The translations under genes were made by a program, and so were the position numbers. DNA of 64,000 nt. Origin: Iris pallida (taxonomy: Eukaryota; Streptophyta; Magnoliopsida; Asparagales; Iridaceae). This document shows positions 23,188 to 35,400 of the stretch, piece by piece (the stretch's first letter is position 1; each line of letters starts with the position of its first letter). A model generated the notes under the pieces. It searched no databases, was not told the DNA's origin, and saw only the letters and a list, made by a program, of their open reading frames with translations. Location of the stretch: positions 124,001-188,000 of the forward strand of contig JANAVB010004018.1 in NCBI GenBank assembly GCA_029216955.1, given 5' to 3'.

Positions 23188-23284
23188 GAGTAATTTATTC
23201 TTTGAGGGTTTCTTTACCTTCTCTCTTTGCTCGAAACTCCTTGTTGCCGACTTCCTCTTCGTCTTCTCCCCTCAACGATCGATA

Positions 23285-26200
23285 ATGGATCCCAAGAAGG
23301 CTGCTGCGTCAAAGGCTACGAAGGACAAGGTGGTCGCTTCTGCGACGACTGCTGCGACGAACGTGGTCACTCCTCCGCCGGCCGCTGTTCACTCTGTCCA
23401 TCCCGACGTTCACCCGCCTATTGCTGGTAAGGGGGTCGCCTGAAAACCCTAACTGCTGCCATGGCTCTGTTATATATTTTATACACAAGCCGTATGTACG
23501 AGACTCGTCGATATGACCGTATAAGTATTTTGCCCCATGGGGCCGCATGAGCTTGTCATACTCGATCTGAGCCGCATGTATGTTTTCGATTTGGGCCGCA
23601 TAAGCGTCGCTCACTTTTGCACCGCATAATCTCGCTTGTTTGTAGCCGCATCAGCTCATATGAGTCTGGCTCATAGGCGTGCTTAACCTCAACCGCATGA
23701 GTCTATCTGTTCAGGGCCGCATGAGTCCGTATGGACTTTGAACTGCATAGTCCCTTCTGAGCCCAAACCGTAGGAGCTCATAAGCTCGTCTGAATTTGAT
23801 TTGTATGGACTCGGTTGACTCGGAGCCGTATGAGGCTATGATGAATCAGAACCGCGTGGACTTATCTGATTCTGAGCCGCATGAGGCTATGACGACCCGA
23901 GCCACATAGACTCAAATGATCTTTCAAATGCTTCTGTTTTTTGACTATCTTCTAACCTTGTTTCTTTCGTCTTTCTTCAGTGAATCTGCCAGTAAATCCT
24001 GCGGGGGAACTTCTGGTCGGCTCGAATCAATTTGCCTTGGACGTGCAACGGGATGACTTAGTTCATCAAGTGTCAGAGCAGCTCCTTGTCAATGAGCCTT
24101 TAGAGCGACTAAATGCTATTAGGGTTCAATCTTTCCAATTCTTTAGTGACATGATGAGCTCCGGTAAGCCTAATGGGAAGCATCTGAGGCCGGTCTTCCT
24201 CTTTGGGGATGCGTTGATCATAGAAAACTCCGGAGTGCTGGATGTTTCCGAGAGTTGGGATTTTAATCTGGACGAGATGCCGATTCATATCCCCATTATG
24301 AAGCGTCATTTCCTTTTTGCGTGGTTCAACATGATCATTTTGGACAGGCAGATGACAGACCCCCCTCACTCCAACCAGACAGGGGATGTTCGTGGGTAAA
24401 ATTTGTTATAATAAAACTACTGGGTTAGTACGCGCGATCAAGGATCCGGCCAGTCGATCTGTGATGGGGTTAGCTCCGAGTACCTTCATCAACACACCCG
24501 GTCCCAACTTCTCATTTTCTCAGGCTGATACCTTCCTGAGCCAGCTCGCTCGAAAAGGGTCCTATCCTGTCGGCAGATTGGCACTGGTGGGCTGGCTACA
24601 CTCCATTCCCCCGTAGGCTAACCTGACCTCGTGGATTCTGCGGAAATACGAGGCATTTTTACGAGAAGTCAATCTTTATGATGCTATCCGGGGTACCAGC
24701 CACGGATTGCACATTAATAAGCCGTTGTTTATGGCCCTTCTGGAGATGTATAACCATCGGACAGGAACTTTCTTCACACCTGTAGGGGAGATGGGGCTCG
24801 CTCTCCATAAGATGTATGTTGTTTCCCAGCTTCCCTGGGAAGACGAGCCCTTCGAAGCATACACTCCAACGAACGAGGAGTTCCAGGATCTTGATCGACG
24901 ATTCCCAGGCTTCGTTGCTGTGTACCAAGAACTGTTATGTCATCATAGCACCTGTCATCAAACGGCTATCAAGAAAAATGATAGCTCGGAAGGGGACACT
25001 CCCCATACCAACTCTTGGGTCTCCTATCTTTTTAAATTCAGCGCTGCTGGCCGAGTTACTTCCCGAGGTCGTCAAACTCCTGAGGAAGTAGAAGCTTGGT
25101 GTCGACTGCTAGGAGGTTAAAATCTAAGGGTGACAAGTTTGGAAGCCAGAGAGACTCCTTCAGCTATTTTTATTATGGTACTCGGCGGCTGTCGGAGAAG
25201 GCACTATTGGCAGGCTTCTTAATGGTGTGGCTGCACAATTGTGTGGTCTCAGGAGGGGCGGGTGCTATCGAGAGGATCAGCCGTCACTTTATTCTTCCTG
25301 CCGTGAAGTTGGCCTTTGGGGTCAGGCTGGCTCTTCTTCCTGCTATGGTGTGCAGCATTCATCATGGTCTCCATGCCTTCTCGTCCAAAGTCATTGCTCG
25401 TGACGTGGTGATGGACTTTGAACGTATAGAGCTGCCTTATCATTACCTGCTGGGGTGGCTGTTGTTGTATTATCAGTCTTTGATGAGGCCTGAGACGGGA
25501 GACGATGTTACGGACGATGACGCTTTTCTTTTCAAGTATCACCATCAGCCTTGGAAATATAGTACCATGCCGGCGTGTCGGAGGATGCTGGCGAGGGTGG
25601 ACGGATATGGTTTCTTCGTGTCCGTTCCCCGTTTTATCGACCAGGAAGCGAGGAGTATTCATGTTGATAGCGTTGGATCTCCTTATTTCTTACCTGAGAA
25701 GATGCGTTTCTGGCTACGTAACATTTGCCCGACACATTTAGTTTATCGCTATCGGAACACTGTGTATCTGGAGCCCTACTTGCCCAGTAGGTTTACTCGT
25801 CAATTCGGGTACAGTCAACTTTTCCTTGGGCGTCCTAGTTCCTGCCTGGGATTTGAGGGTAGCATTCTTGATGGTATTAGGGCATGGAGCTACTACGATA
25901 CTTGTCATACTCGGACTAGTTTCTCAGTTCCTGCGGCAAACGTGATGGGGAAATCTTGTATATGGCGGCCTTATACCATGTTACGGCCAACCAGCCTCCT
26001 ATCGGTTTTGACCCGAGGACTAGCTTCATCGTGGGCACTCGTTTGGCGGAGAAGGCTACGGTGTCAAGGGCAAAGAAGAAAGGGGCGAATAGGGTTCCCA
26101 CGCCCGATTCTATGTCCTTTGACACAGTTGAGAAAAATGACGAGCGGGACAATGTGGATTCTCTCTCTTCTGGTGGCAAAGCAGCGACGGATCAGCCACC

Positions 26201-28048
26201 CATCATGGCAGATGAGATAATGACGGATCAACCATCGGTCGTATTAGATGAGGTGGTAAATCAGTTGCCACCTGTATCGAAGGTGGTAAGGGTAGAACCA
26301 CCGCCTGTCGTGCCTGGCCCCTCGCGTAAGCGAGGCAGGTGTGAATCTACAAGCGGGGGAGTAGCCTTTTTCGTGAAGAGAGCTGCGGCCGGACCTTGTA
26401 GACTACTTATTACGGAGAGGGATGAAGATGCTGACGATGTTCTGAAGGTAAGACTAAGTTGGAGCCATCTCCTTATTGTGGTTTTCTTTCTCTTAGGATA
26501 CAACTTAATCATTTTTTCTTTGTAGGTGTCTGATGAACCGGCCTCTCATGAACCGTCTACCGCCCCTGAGGTTGATCCGGCACTTGCTGCTTTGATTAGT
26601 GGCATGTGTTCTGCGATCCTTTCAGCGGGGGCTCTCCCAGCGGCGGCTGAGGACTCCCAAGTTGCTGAGGCCTCAGTCCGGGATGACGAAGGTTCCCTCC
26701 GGCCTGTCTCCGAGGTTGCTAAATTTCCGCAAGACGACACCGATCTCGTCGCATCCCCTCCCGAGGGTGCTGGGGCGGAAGAGCCTATCATATTCAACTC
26801 GGAGGCTGCTGGTGAAGAGGCTGCGGTGGCTGTAGGCGAACCTCAGCCTCTACACTCTTCCACTGGTAAGATAAGCTAAATATTGACTAGTGAGGGGGCT
26901 TATTTGCTCTATCAACATATCCTCCGGGTCAAATCGATTCATGGATGTCTTGGCCCTACAGGTCCTGACCCTTTACTTCCAACCGCGGATGTTCTTGGGG
27001 AAGGCTCGGCCCGCCGCGATCTGGGGAAAAGGAGCATTTCCTCTCCATCGCCGTCTCATGTCAAGGGGCCTCCCCCATTTCCGGGCAGATGGGAATGGAG
27101 CTGGCGATGATCTCCGCCTCATCTTCTGTTGCTTATACGGCTCCGGAGATTGACCTCTCGACCCTGCCGAGCATTCAAGTTCTACGGGCTGCTGAAGAGG
27201 AGTTGGTCGCTGTTCATGCATCCTTCCGTGCGGAGTTTGTTTCTCTTATGGCAGGAGTGGCAGATTCTGTTACGTCTTCTTCAGCGTTGCCGGCTACACT
27301 CCCGTTGACACCGGCTTCTTCGGAGGCTCTGGACGAGGTGACGCAGGATATGGTCGACAGCTTCTATCGCCATTTAAAGAGGGGCGTAGATGCTGCCGTT
27401 GAACGGGGGATCCCTTTTTCTCTGTCTCTGCGGGGCGCTCGGGGTCAGATTAACACTTTGAAGGCTCTTTCTGGCGGGGTGGGGTTGGCTGCACTCCTGG
27501 AGCCTAAGTTGGCAGAGACTGATCAGCTTGTGACCCAATTGCTGGCGATACCGCAGGCTGGCTTACCTGCTACGATTGAACGGGAGCGGGGCTTCCTTAT
27601 TGCTGCTCGGGATAGGATCAAGCTTGCTCGAGATACTGCCGGGCCAGTTGTGCAGGGCGACCTTGACAAGTTCTCCGCTTCGTATGACAGGCTGGGTCGT
27701 CGAAGTCAGGCTTGTAGGGCTCGGGAAGAGTCTGCTTCTCGTGGAATAGCTGACACAAAGGAGCAGATTCTTGTACTTCAAAGGGAGTTGGCCTTCTTAG
27801 AGTCAGAGCTGGGGGCTGCTCGTGCAGAATAGGAGTCAATCGCTCGGGAGGCCGAGAGGGTTTCCCGATCTTCTGTCAACCTGCAGCGGGCTTTCAAGAA
27901 ATTCGAGGACAACTGGCAAGCTCATGCTCATCTAGAGGACGCGACGGTGCTGAGCCAGGAGGCGGAGCGTCGAGCTAAACAAAGGCTTGAGCGGTCGGTT
28001 GCCTTGCTGACGGACCGTCTCATGGCGTTATGTGCCCCAGAACAGTGA
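23285..28048 (+). pseudogene. Spliced plant-mobile-domain (PMD) gene inside B, antisense to gag-pol
   Basis: Exon 1 (23285-23426) encodes a short Ala/Pro-rich start and ends at a GTAAGG donor. Intron 1 ends at TTCTTCAG (23980), and splicing keeps the frame into LPVNPAGELLVG. The region 24386-25950 carries PMD hallmarks: LRKYEAFLREVNLYDA (about 24640), TGTFFTPVGEMGLALHKM (about 24755), KALLAGFLMVWLHN (about 25198), FGVRLALLPAMVCSI (about 25315) and FTRQFGYSQ (about 25795). A 78-bp intron (26448-26525) separates an acidic region containing KRGR. A further donor at 26866, acceptor 26961, and a final exon (about 27089-28048) rich in heptad-like coiled coil follow. PMD (PF10536; MAIN/MAIL1) proteins act in the nucleus on silencing and expression. 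Damage: frameshifts near 24390, 25100, 25955 and 27100, and in-frame TAG at 24614 and 27830. The alternative label, a generic Tat antisense ORF of the Transposase_28 type, fits less well. Confidence 0.8.
23427..23980 (+). repeat. Intron 1 of the PMD gene, filled with GCCGCAT motifs
   Basis: GT...AG intron of 554 bp. From about 23540 to 23910 it holds about a dozen GCCGCAT(G/A) motifs or near variants every 20-40 bp, often followed by AG(T/C)... and spaced by GACT-rich sequence. The motif is the one found in the B LTR. Confidence 0.75.
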
Positions 28049-28143
28049 TCAGTCTTCTGTCTTCTTTTGCTGTCTCTTTTTTTTCTTTTTGTCTTCATTT
28101 TGTAAGGGATGAGATCCCAAATGATGTAGCACTTTGAATTTTG

Positions 28144-28149
28144 AATAAA
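28144..28149 (+). terminator. Polyadenylation signal of the PMD gene
   Basis: AATAAA lies 96 bp after the predicted stop (28046-28048), following a T-rich and TGTAAGG stretch. It supports a separate + strand transcript. Confidence 0.6.
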
Positions 28150-28189
28150 TGAGCATGCTTCAACTCATCTTTTCTTTCTTGTACTTGTG

Positions 28190-28414
28190 GTGTTCGTGGA
28201 TTTGGACCTGCTGGGGGATTATTTGTGGACCTGTCACCCTGGGCGTACCTTGGTTTTAGGTACGAGTAACAAGTTTTGGAAAGGAATACCTAGAACAACT
28301 TCGCGATAAGATAGCTATAGAAGTTTTTGGTATTCAGGAGAACGCCAAGGAGCAACTGGGCTCTCAGGCATGATAGAGAAGGGATAGGCGTGTACTGGAG
28401 ATCCAGTACAGCAT
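28190..28414 (+). other. Non-coding spacer between the PMD gene and repeat arrays
   Basis: About 220 bp with a GGCGTACCTTGGTTTTAGGTACG segment that also occurs inverted in E1. I see no gene. Confidence 0.6.
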
Positions 28415-28640
28415 CTGTGGTCGACTGAGGACATTTGTGGTCAACAGAGGACATTTGTGGTCAACAGAGGACGTTTGTGGTCAACAGAGGACATTTATGG
28501 TCAATAGAGGACATTTGTGGTCAACTGAGGACGTTTGTGGTCAACGGAGGACATTTATGGTCAACAGAGGACATTTGTGGTCAACAGAGGACATTTGTGG
28601 TCAATAGAGGACATTTGTGGTCAACAGAGGACATTTGTGG
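28415..28640 (+). repeat. 20-bp tandem repeat, about 11 copies
   Basis: Unit GGACATTTGTGGTCAACAGA with single-base variants. E1 has only about three copies at the corresponding place (1584-1640, inverted), so the array has expanded or contracted between relatives. Confidence 0.92.
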
Positions 28641-29055
28641 ACCTATTATCCTTGTCGTACTCTGGTTGTGGGTACAGATAATAGGTTGAAATGGAACCGA
28701 CATACTTACTCAGAGGTAATGGGGACATGGCAAGCATGAATGTTTCTTCGACGGAGCCTTCCCACTCAGGGATAATGAGGACATGGCAGGAGTGGGCTCA
28801 ATAAAGAGGGGGTACATAGAACGACTCAGAGGTAGGAGGACGTGGAAGTTCTATGCGAGGGGGCGGTTTGTTTTTGGTGCAAGTGAAAACGACTCAGAGG
28901 TAATGAGGACATGGCCGTTTCGGAAATTTGTGGATCGATTACCCTTTTTGTGCACTGAGAGTGCGGGTAGTGGATCATGAGGGAGGATCTCTTCCAAAAA
29001 GAAAGTTCAGAGGTATGATCATACATGACTTGTTATTTGAAAGAGTGACCAGAAT
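28641..29055 (+). repeat. ACTCAGAGGTAAT interspersed repeats
   Basis: Degenerate copies of (A/G)CTCAGAGGTAATGAGGACATGGC correspond to the CCTCTGAGT repeats of E1. Non-coding part of the B 3' region. Confidence 0.75.
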
Positions 29056-29331
29056 GTGAGTTCAGAGGCACCAGCGGGTACATAACTCGATAATTTGGAA
29101 CATTGTGAAAGCGTGAGTTCAGCGGTACCAGCGAGTACATGACTCAGTAATCTGAAGTACATGTGGGTGTGAGTTCAACGGTTCCAGCAGGTACATAATT
29201 CGATAATCTGAAGGGAATATGGAGGTGAGTTCAGCGGCACCAGCAGGTACATGACTCGATAATCTGAAATGTTGTAGATGTGAGTTCAGCGGTACCAACG
29301 GGTACATGACTCGAAGATTTGGAGAGAATGT
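29056..29331 (+). repeat. ~56-bp tandem repeat, 5 copies
   Basis: Units start GTGAGTTCAGCGGTACCAGC followed by GGGTACATGACTCGATAATCTGAA and a variable tail. The array ends 4 bp before the pol stop. It matches the E1 array at 597-830. Confidence 0.9.
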
Positions 29332-29334
29332 CGT

Positions 29335-32300
29335 TTAGACATAATATTTCTTCAGGAACTTGCCGTTGATGGGCAACATGAGCAAGTCTCCATTTTACCT
29401 TGTGAGGCGGTATGCACCGTTGGAGAATACAGCCTCGATAACAAACGGGCCTTCCCATTTTGGTTGGAATTTACCGACGGTTTTATGCGTCATAACCATC
29501 GGCCTTCGGACCGCCAGAACGAGATCACCCACTTGGAATGTTCTGACTTTGACCTTCTTGTCGAAGGCTCCAGAGATGCGCGCTTGGTATAACTCGATTC
29601 GTTGCTGAGCCAAGAGGCGCTTCTCATCCAAGACCTCCAACTCCTGTAGCCGACGACGGTGGTTTTCGTCCGTTATTAACTGATGCGTGAGGGCAACGCG
29701 GAGTGAGGGGATCTGAGTCTCTAATGGGAGGACTGCCTCACTCCCGTATAACAAGGAAAATGGTGTATTCCCGGTGGCTGTTCGGACTGTGGTGCGATAC
29801 GCCCATAAGCATTCGCCAAGCTTCTCGTTCCAGTCGCGTTTGTTGGATGATACGAACTTCTTGAGCAGCTTGATGATTGTTTTGTTGAATTCTTTGGCCA
29901 ACCCGTTTGCTGCCGGATTGTATGGCGTTGAAGCAATGTTCTGAATGCGGTGCTTATCACAGAACCGGTAGAAGGCGTGGCTTGCAAACTGCGGACCATT
30001 GTCATGTATGATCCTTTCTGGCAGTCCAAAGCGATATATGACGTGATGCTTTAGGAAGCTGATCACGTTTGACGTCTTTACTTCTGCAAGCGGGACAGCT
30101 TCCGCCTATTTGGAGAAATAATCTGTAATGGCTAGTATAAACCGGTATCTTCGGGAGGAAGGCGGAGCAATTGGACCGATGATATCCATTCCCCATGCTT
30201 CAAATGGCCAGGATGCCACTGTCGGATGTAAAAATTCTGATGGTTGGTGAATGAAGTCTGCGTGGACTTGGCAAGCTTTGCATTTCCTGGCATAGTCTAT
30301 CGCATCGGCCACCATCGTGGGCCAGTAGTAGCCCGTTCGGCGAAGGCGGTCTTGCAATTTAGGGCCAGGCTGATGGGCCCCACAAACACCGTCATGAGCT
30401 TCTCGTACGGCTTCTTTGGCTTCTGCGTTTGACAAGCACCGAAGCAACAACCCGTCGTAGGATCGTCGATACAGCATCTTCGTCTCTGTATCGTAGAAGA
30501 ATCTGAGAGAACACCGTCTGATGGAGGTGGCTTCCTTTGGATTCTCTGGGAGGATGTCGTAGACTACGAAGTCGATGAATGGCTATCTCCAGTCCGGTGC
30601 TTCGTCGATCGCCTGGGCGGAATAGCTCGCCACAAATTAAACGTTGTTCTTGGGGCAGACCAGTTCGTGGCCTATCACGTCAACCGAATAATGAGCGTGG
30701 TTCGATACTGGTAAGGAAGCGGCAAGGCCCGCTAGGGCATCGGCTTCGATATTTTGGAGTCTGGGGACGTGCTCGATGAAGAATCCCTCAAATGATGAGA
30801 TGATGTTGATCGCTATTTGGTGATAGGGGATTATGTCTTCATGACGGACTTCGTATGACTACCGAATCTGATTGACGATTAATTGTGAATCGCCGTATGC
30901 TTCAAGATATTCTACCCCCAGCTCTTTTGCAAGTTGGAGACCGATGACTAAAGCGTTGTACTCGGCCACGTTATTAGAGCAGGGTTCCGTGAGAGAGTAG
31001 GCACGATTGATCACGAGCCCGGTAGGAGAAATCAATACAACCCCGACTCCAACGACGATGTTTCCCTTGGGTCGAGTTCTTGAAGCGCCGTCGAAGAACA
31101 TTCGCCATATGTTATCGTGAGTGGTTGTATTCGAGTCGGCGACCTCATCTGGGATCTCTTCATATATTCTGGATGACTCCGATCCTGGGTGGGCTGCCAA
31201 GAAGTCTGCCAGGGCTTGACCATTGACAGCCTTTTGCGGGATGAAGACCATATGATATGGGGATAGCAATATTGCCCATGTAGCGAGGCGAGAGCAGAGT
31301 GCCCCTGGCTTAGTCATGAGGAATCTGAGAGGGTTGACTCATGAGATCACATGTATGGTTTGTCCTGTGACATAATGCCGTGTCTTCTGAATAGCGAACA
31401 CCAAGGCGAGGCATTCCTTCTCTACCGTAGTGTATCGGTGCTCCGGTCCAACCATCATTCGGCTGAGGTAGTATATGGCTTGTTCGTGGCCTGCATCGTT
31501 GTTTTGTGCCAACAGAGCACCAAGAGAGTGTTCTATTGCTCGTACGTATAGCAGAAATAGTTTTCCGGCAACCGGGGCCACCAAGACTGGAGGATTTGAC
31601 AAATATTATTTGATGCTGTCGAAGGCACGCTGACATTCCTCGTCCCATACGAATGAGACTCCTTTCTTCATGAGGTGCGTGAACGGTCGGCATCGTCCAG
31701 AGAGGTTAGAAATGAACCTCCTGATGTAAGCTAGCCTCCCTTGGAGGCCTCTGAGTTCGCAAAGATTTTTCGGGGGACCCATCTCTATGATTGCCTTCGT
31801 TTTCTCAGGGTCTATATGAATGCCCTGAGCGGTGATAATGAATCCCAAGAACTTTCTGCTGGATACGCCCAAGAAAGATTTCGTAGGGTTCATTTTCAGA
31901 TTGTGGGCTCGCATCAGGTCGAATACCGTCCTCAGGTCCTGCAGATGATCTCCCTTACAGTGACTCTTGACGGCGATGTCATCTACATAGCATTCCACCG
32001 TCTTGCACAGGTGTTCTCTGAAGATGATACTCATGGCTCGTTGATACGTGGCGCCAGCATTCTTTAAACCGAAAGGCATGATTGTGTAACAGTATGTGCC
32101 AATCAGTGTTCAGAATGATGTGTGCTTTTCGTCGTCAGGAGACATCTTAATTTGGTTGTACCCCGAGAATCCATCCATGAACGACATACGTTCGAAGCCG
32201 CATGTGTTGTCAATCATGATATCTGTGATAGGGAGGGGAATTCGTCTTTCGGGCATGCCTCATTCAGATTGCGGAAGTCGATGCAGATTCGGATTTTTCC

Positions 32301-32426
32301 ATTCTTCTTGAGGACCGGAACTATGTTGGCGACCCAGTCAGGATGTTGCTCCTCACGAATGAAGCCGCTGGCTATTAGTTTGTTGACTTCGGCTTCGATC
32401 GCATCCATGACACCTGGATGGAAGCA
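29335..32426 (-). pseudogene. pol: B pol: RT, two RNase H domains, integrase (degenerate)
   Basis: Collinear with intact-looking E7 pol. RT shows the YVDD box, followed by a decayed first RNase H and a second, archaeal-type RNase H (FFDGAS, NNVAEYNAL, YGDSQ), a Tat-group hallmark. Integrase follows with HHCC and D-D residues, but at the third acidic position the sequence reads NGLAKEFNK where E7 has NGLAEAFNK, so the catalytic Glu appears lost. In-frame stops are near 32424 (TGA), 32110 (TGA), 31604 (TAA), 31336 (TGA), 30856 (TAG), 30640 (TAA), 30580, 30103 and 29393, and a frameshift lies near 32225. Several TGA codons are one C-to-T step from CGA. The frame ends KKYYV at 29335. Non-functional. 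Confidence 0.9.
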
Positions 32427-35400
32427 TCATTGTTGCTGCTTGACTGGCTTTGCATCTGGCCGTATGTTGAGTTTGTGAAGAGCAATATCGGGATCTAACC
32501 CCGGCATGTCTTCATAACTCCATGCGAACACATCAATATATTCTCTGATAAGTTCTAGCAGCGATTCTCGCTCTTCGTTTGTTAATCTTTTACTGACAAA
32601 GATTGGCTTTGGAGAGGATTCGCTGCCGAGGTCAACCTGCATAACCTCATCTTCGGTAGGAGGTTCTCTCTGCTCGAACCGCTTTTCCCATTGTGTATCC
32701 AGCTGTTGGGCCCACGGCTCTAGTTCGAGGATTTCAGGAATGTCTTCGTCTTCTTCGTAAGCGTCGGCGAATGCCATATTGACTGATAGGACTTGTCTAA
32801 ATATGTCTCCGATGCTGGTATCCGAGTCGGAGGTTGGTAACCCGGTTGAATGTGACTGCCAGTCACACTCTTCATCCGAACTCTCAGGTGTTGTCGTGGG
32901 AGTTACATACCCTAGTTCACATCGAGTTTTGCTATAGTAGTCCCGTGGCTTGCCAGCCGGGACTGGAGGCTTCAAAGGTAGTCGCCGTCTGGTGCCGTAG
33001 TTCAAGCCTGGTGTAGTCTCCAGATCATATCCCTGTTTTTGCATGAGATATTTGGCCTGGGGACTATAAAGATATAGAGGCAGTCTCCCTGCATCTGACC
33101 CAAGATCGACTTCTTTTATGGTGAAGGGACGCGGATCATCTTTCCGGCCGAAGATGATCGGATGATCTCCTCCCTCGATTATGCGATACGCGTCTTCTGC
33201 TGGAATAAGCTGGATTGTGGTGTACACATTTGTCACCTGTGTGTGTAGGTGGGTGCCTATACCATGTTCCATAGCATACATTGTACAAAGCTTATTAAAT
33301 TCGATGTAGTTCAAAGATAGTCCTTTATTGATGAAATAAGGTATCTTTTCTAGGGGGATTACATCATCCGCGGAGGGAACATCAGTATGGGCAGCCACAT
33401 ACTTGGCTAGCTCTGGTTCTTCTTCGGCGACCCCCTGTATAAATGAAGACTGAGAGGACGACCTGGTCAACTTGATCTTCAGAGGTTCAAATGGTGGAGC
33501 AGAACGTGGAGTTGTCGGCAGAATAGCAACCCCCAGCTTGGTACTCGATGCTGGGAGGGGAGTGGTTGGTTCGCTAGAAGTCCCAGGCCTTGCATCAGGG
33601 TGATGACTCTTCTTGGGAAGACGTATCGTCATTGGCTTGTTCGAGGGATTGAGCTTCTCCTTTTGCGGCTGACCGATTTTTGGTAGCCTGATTGTCAGTG
33701 GCCCCGTTGTAGGTCTCGGCACTTGGCCCAACCTCGGCAGTCGGATTATCATCTGTTCTTCTTGTGCCGAGAGACTGATCGCGTCCTTACGCAAAGTGGC
33801 CGTAAGGGGTGCGGACTTGCCTGGCTTGCGAGCCTGGAGGTGGATTGTCAGAGGTTCCTCTGATCCTGTGGCTGTCTTGGCATGAGCTTGCACATCTTCT
33901 TCACCCAGGTGCTTCTTTGATTTTTCGTACAGGCAGGAGTCTGAGTAATAAGATTCGACTTCCTTGAAGGGATTGATATCGGCAAATTCTGTCCTTACGA
34001 AGCCATTCTTATCGACATATTTGAAGCATTGGTGCAGCGTGGAGGGCACGATCATGTAATCGTGTATCCAAAGGTGCCCCAGGAGGATGTTGTAAGAAGT
34101 ATCGGCATCTATGACGTAGCAGGTGACTTCTGATTGGAGATCGCCAATCTGACACTTCAGGTGAATCTTCCCAATTGGGTAGCTCCTGCCCGAATTGAAA
34201 CCACTGATGGCGGTGCTTGTAGGCATCAGGCGATGCATCGGAATACGAAGATGATATAGCAGACCCTTCGGAATGATGCTTATGGACGACCCAGGATCAA
34301 TGTGCATCCGGTCCACTTTTACGTCGCCGATGTATCCGGTATAGTATAACGGGCGATCGTGCAGGTTGGTTTTGATGAGCATGTCCTGCAGAGAAAAGAG
34401 GATATTGGGCATCGCTCCCGTACACGTACTGTCTTGGAGATTTATAGGTTGATTATCTCCCGTGAGGTTGACCTGAGCCAAGTATGCGTCGGCATTTTGG
34501 AGTGCGTCGCTCAAGGCTGCACGGACATCCTTCGAGAGCCTCAGGAGTTCATATAAGGACAATTTGGCCGGTGTATTGGCCAATTGCACTAGTATATCGA
34601 AGTTGTAGGGCCTCTCCAGCCCCTGAGGTGTCTCTTTTCGGAGGGATTTGTCGAAGCGAGTCTCCTTCGGCCTAGGCTTGTCGGTCGTCGGAGGCTGAGG
34701 GGGCCGTGGAGCGTCAGTGGTAGCTGGAGGATGATCATCAGTCGAGTTCTCAGCCACAGGTTGGGATTGTGCTCTAGATCGAGTAACGACGGTCGTGACT
34801 TCTTCCACATCTGCCGAGATGGTACGGCAGGATCTGACTTTTCCACTTCTCTTCTTGTGAATGGGAGGCGGCGTGGACTGAGTCACCTTGTGGACCAGGT
34901 CCGGATGGACCCACATGATTTCTCCTCGCGATGTAGTGAGGGGTACTAGACCATCAGCTTGATCACGAGCAGACGGAAGATTAGCAATTTCTATCGTCGC
35001 CAGAGGGATGGGTATGACACCGTCTTGAGTCTCCGTTAGAGGGAAGCTGTCGAATTGTACGGACACCATATTAGCTGCTATGGTTACCTCCTCGAAATCG
35101 ATGGCCAGAGCGTTCGAATCGATGAGGTTTTGGATGTATCGTTTCAGTTGGTAGCAGTCGTGTGTAGCATGGTGGACGTAGCGGTGGTAATGGCAGAACT
35201 TTGGATTCTCCAGATCTGTCGGCCGAGGCTCTCGTCTCGGTGGAGGAAGCTGAATTCTGTCTCCTTGTATGAGCATGTCCAAGATACGCTTGACGTGGCC
35301 ATCTTCGAAAGAATAAGTAATTTGAGGCCATTGTTTGTCTGCTGGTTGTGACTCAGGCTTCTGGGCTATATCGGCCACCATGGCCTGCTTGCCTCTGTTG

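Noticed and set aside
24386..25950. A host gene interrupted by retrotransposons
   Set aside because: The PMD gene lies between the pol end and the polypurine tract of B, inside its perfect TSDs, so it is cargo of the element.
28435..28689. 84-residue frame of repeated WSTEDICGQQRT
   Set aside because: Translation of the 20-bp tandem array; no start context or family.
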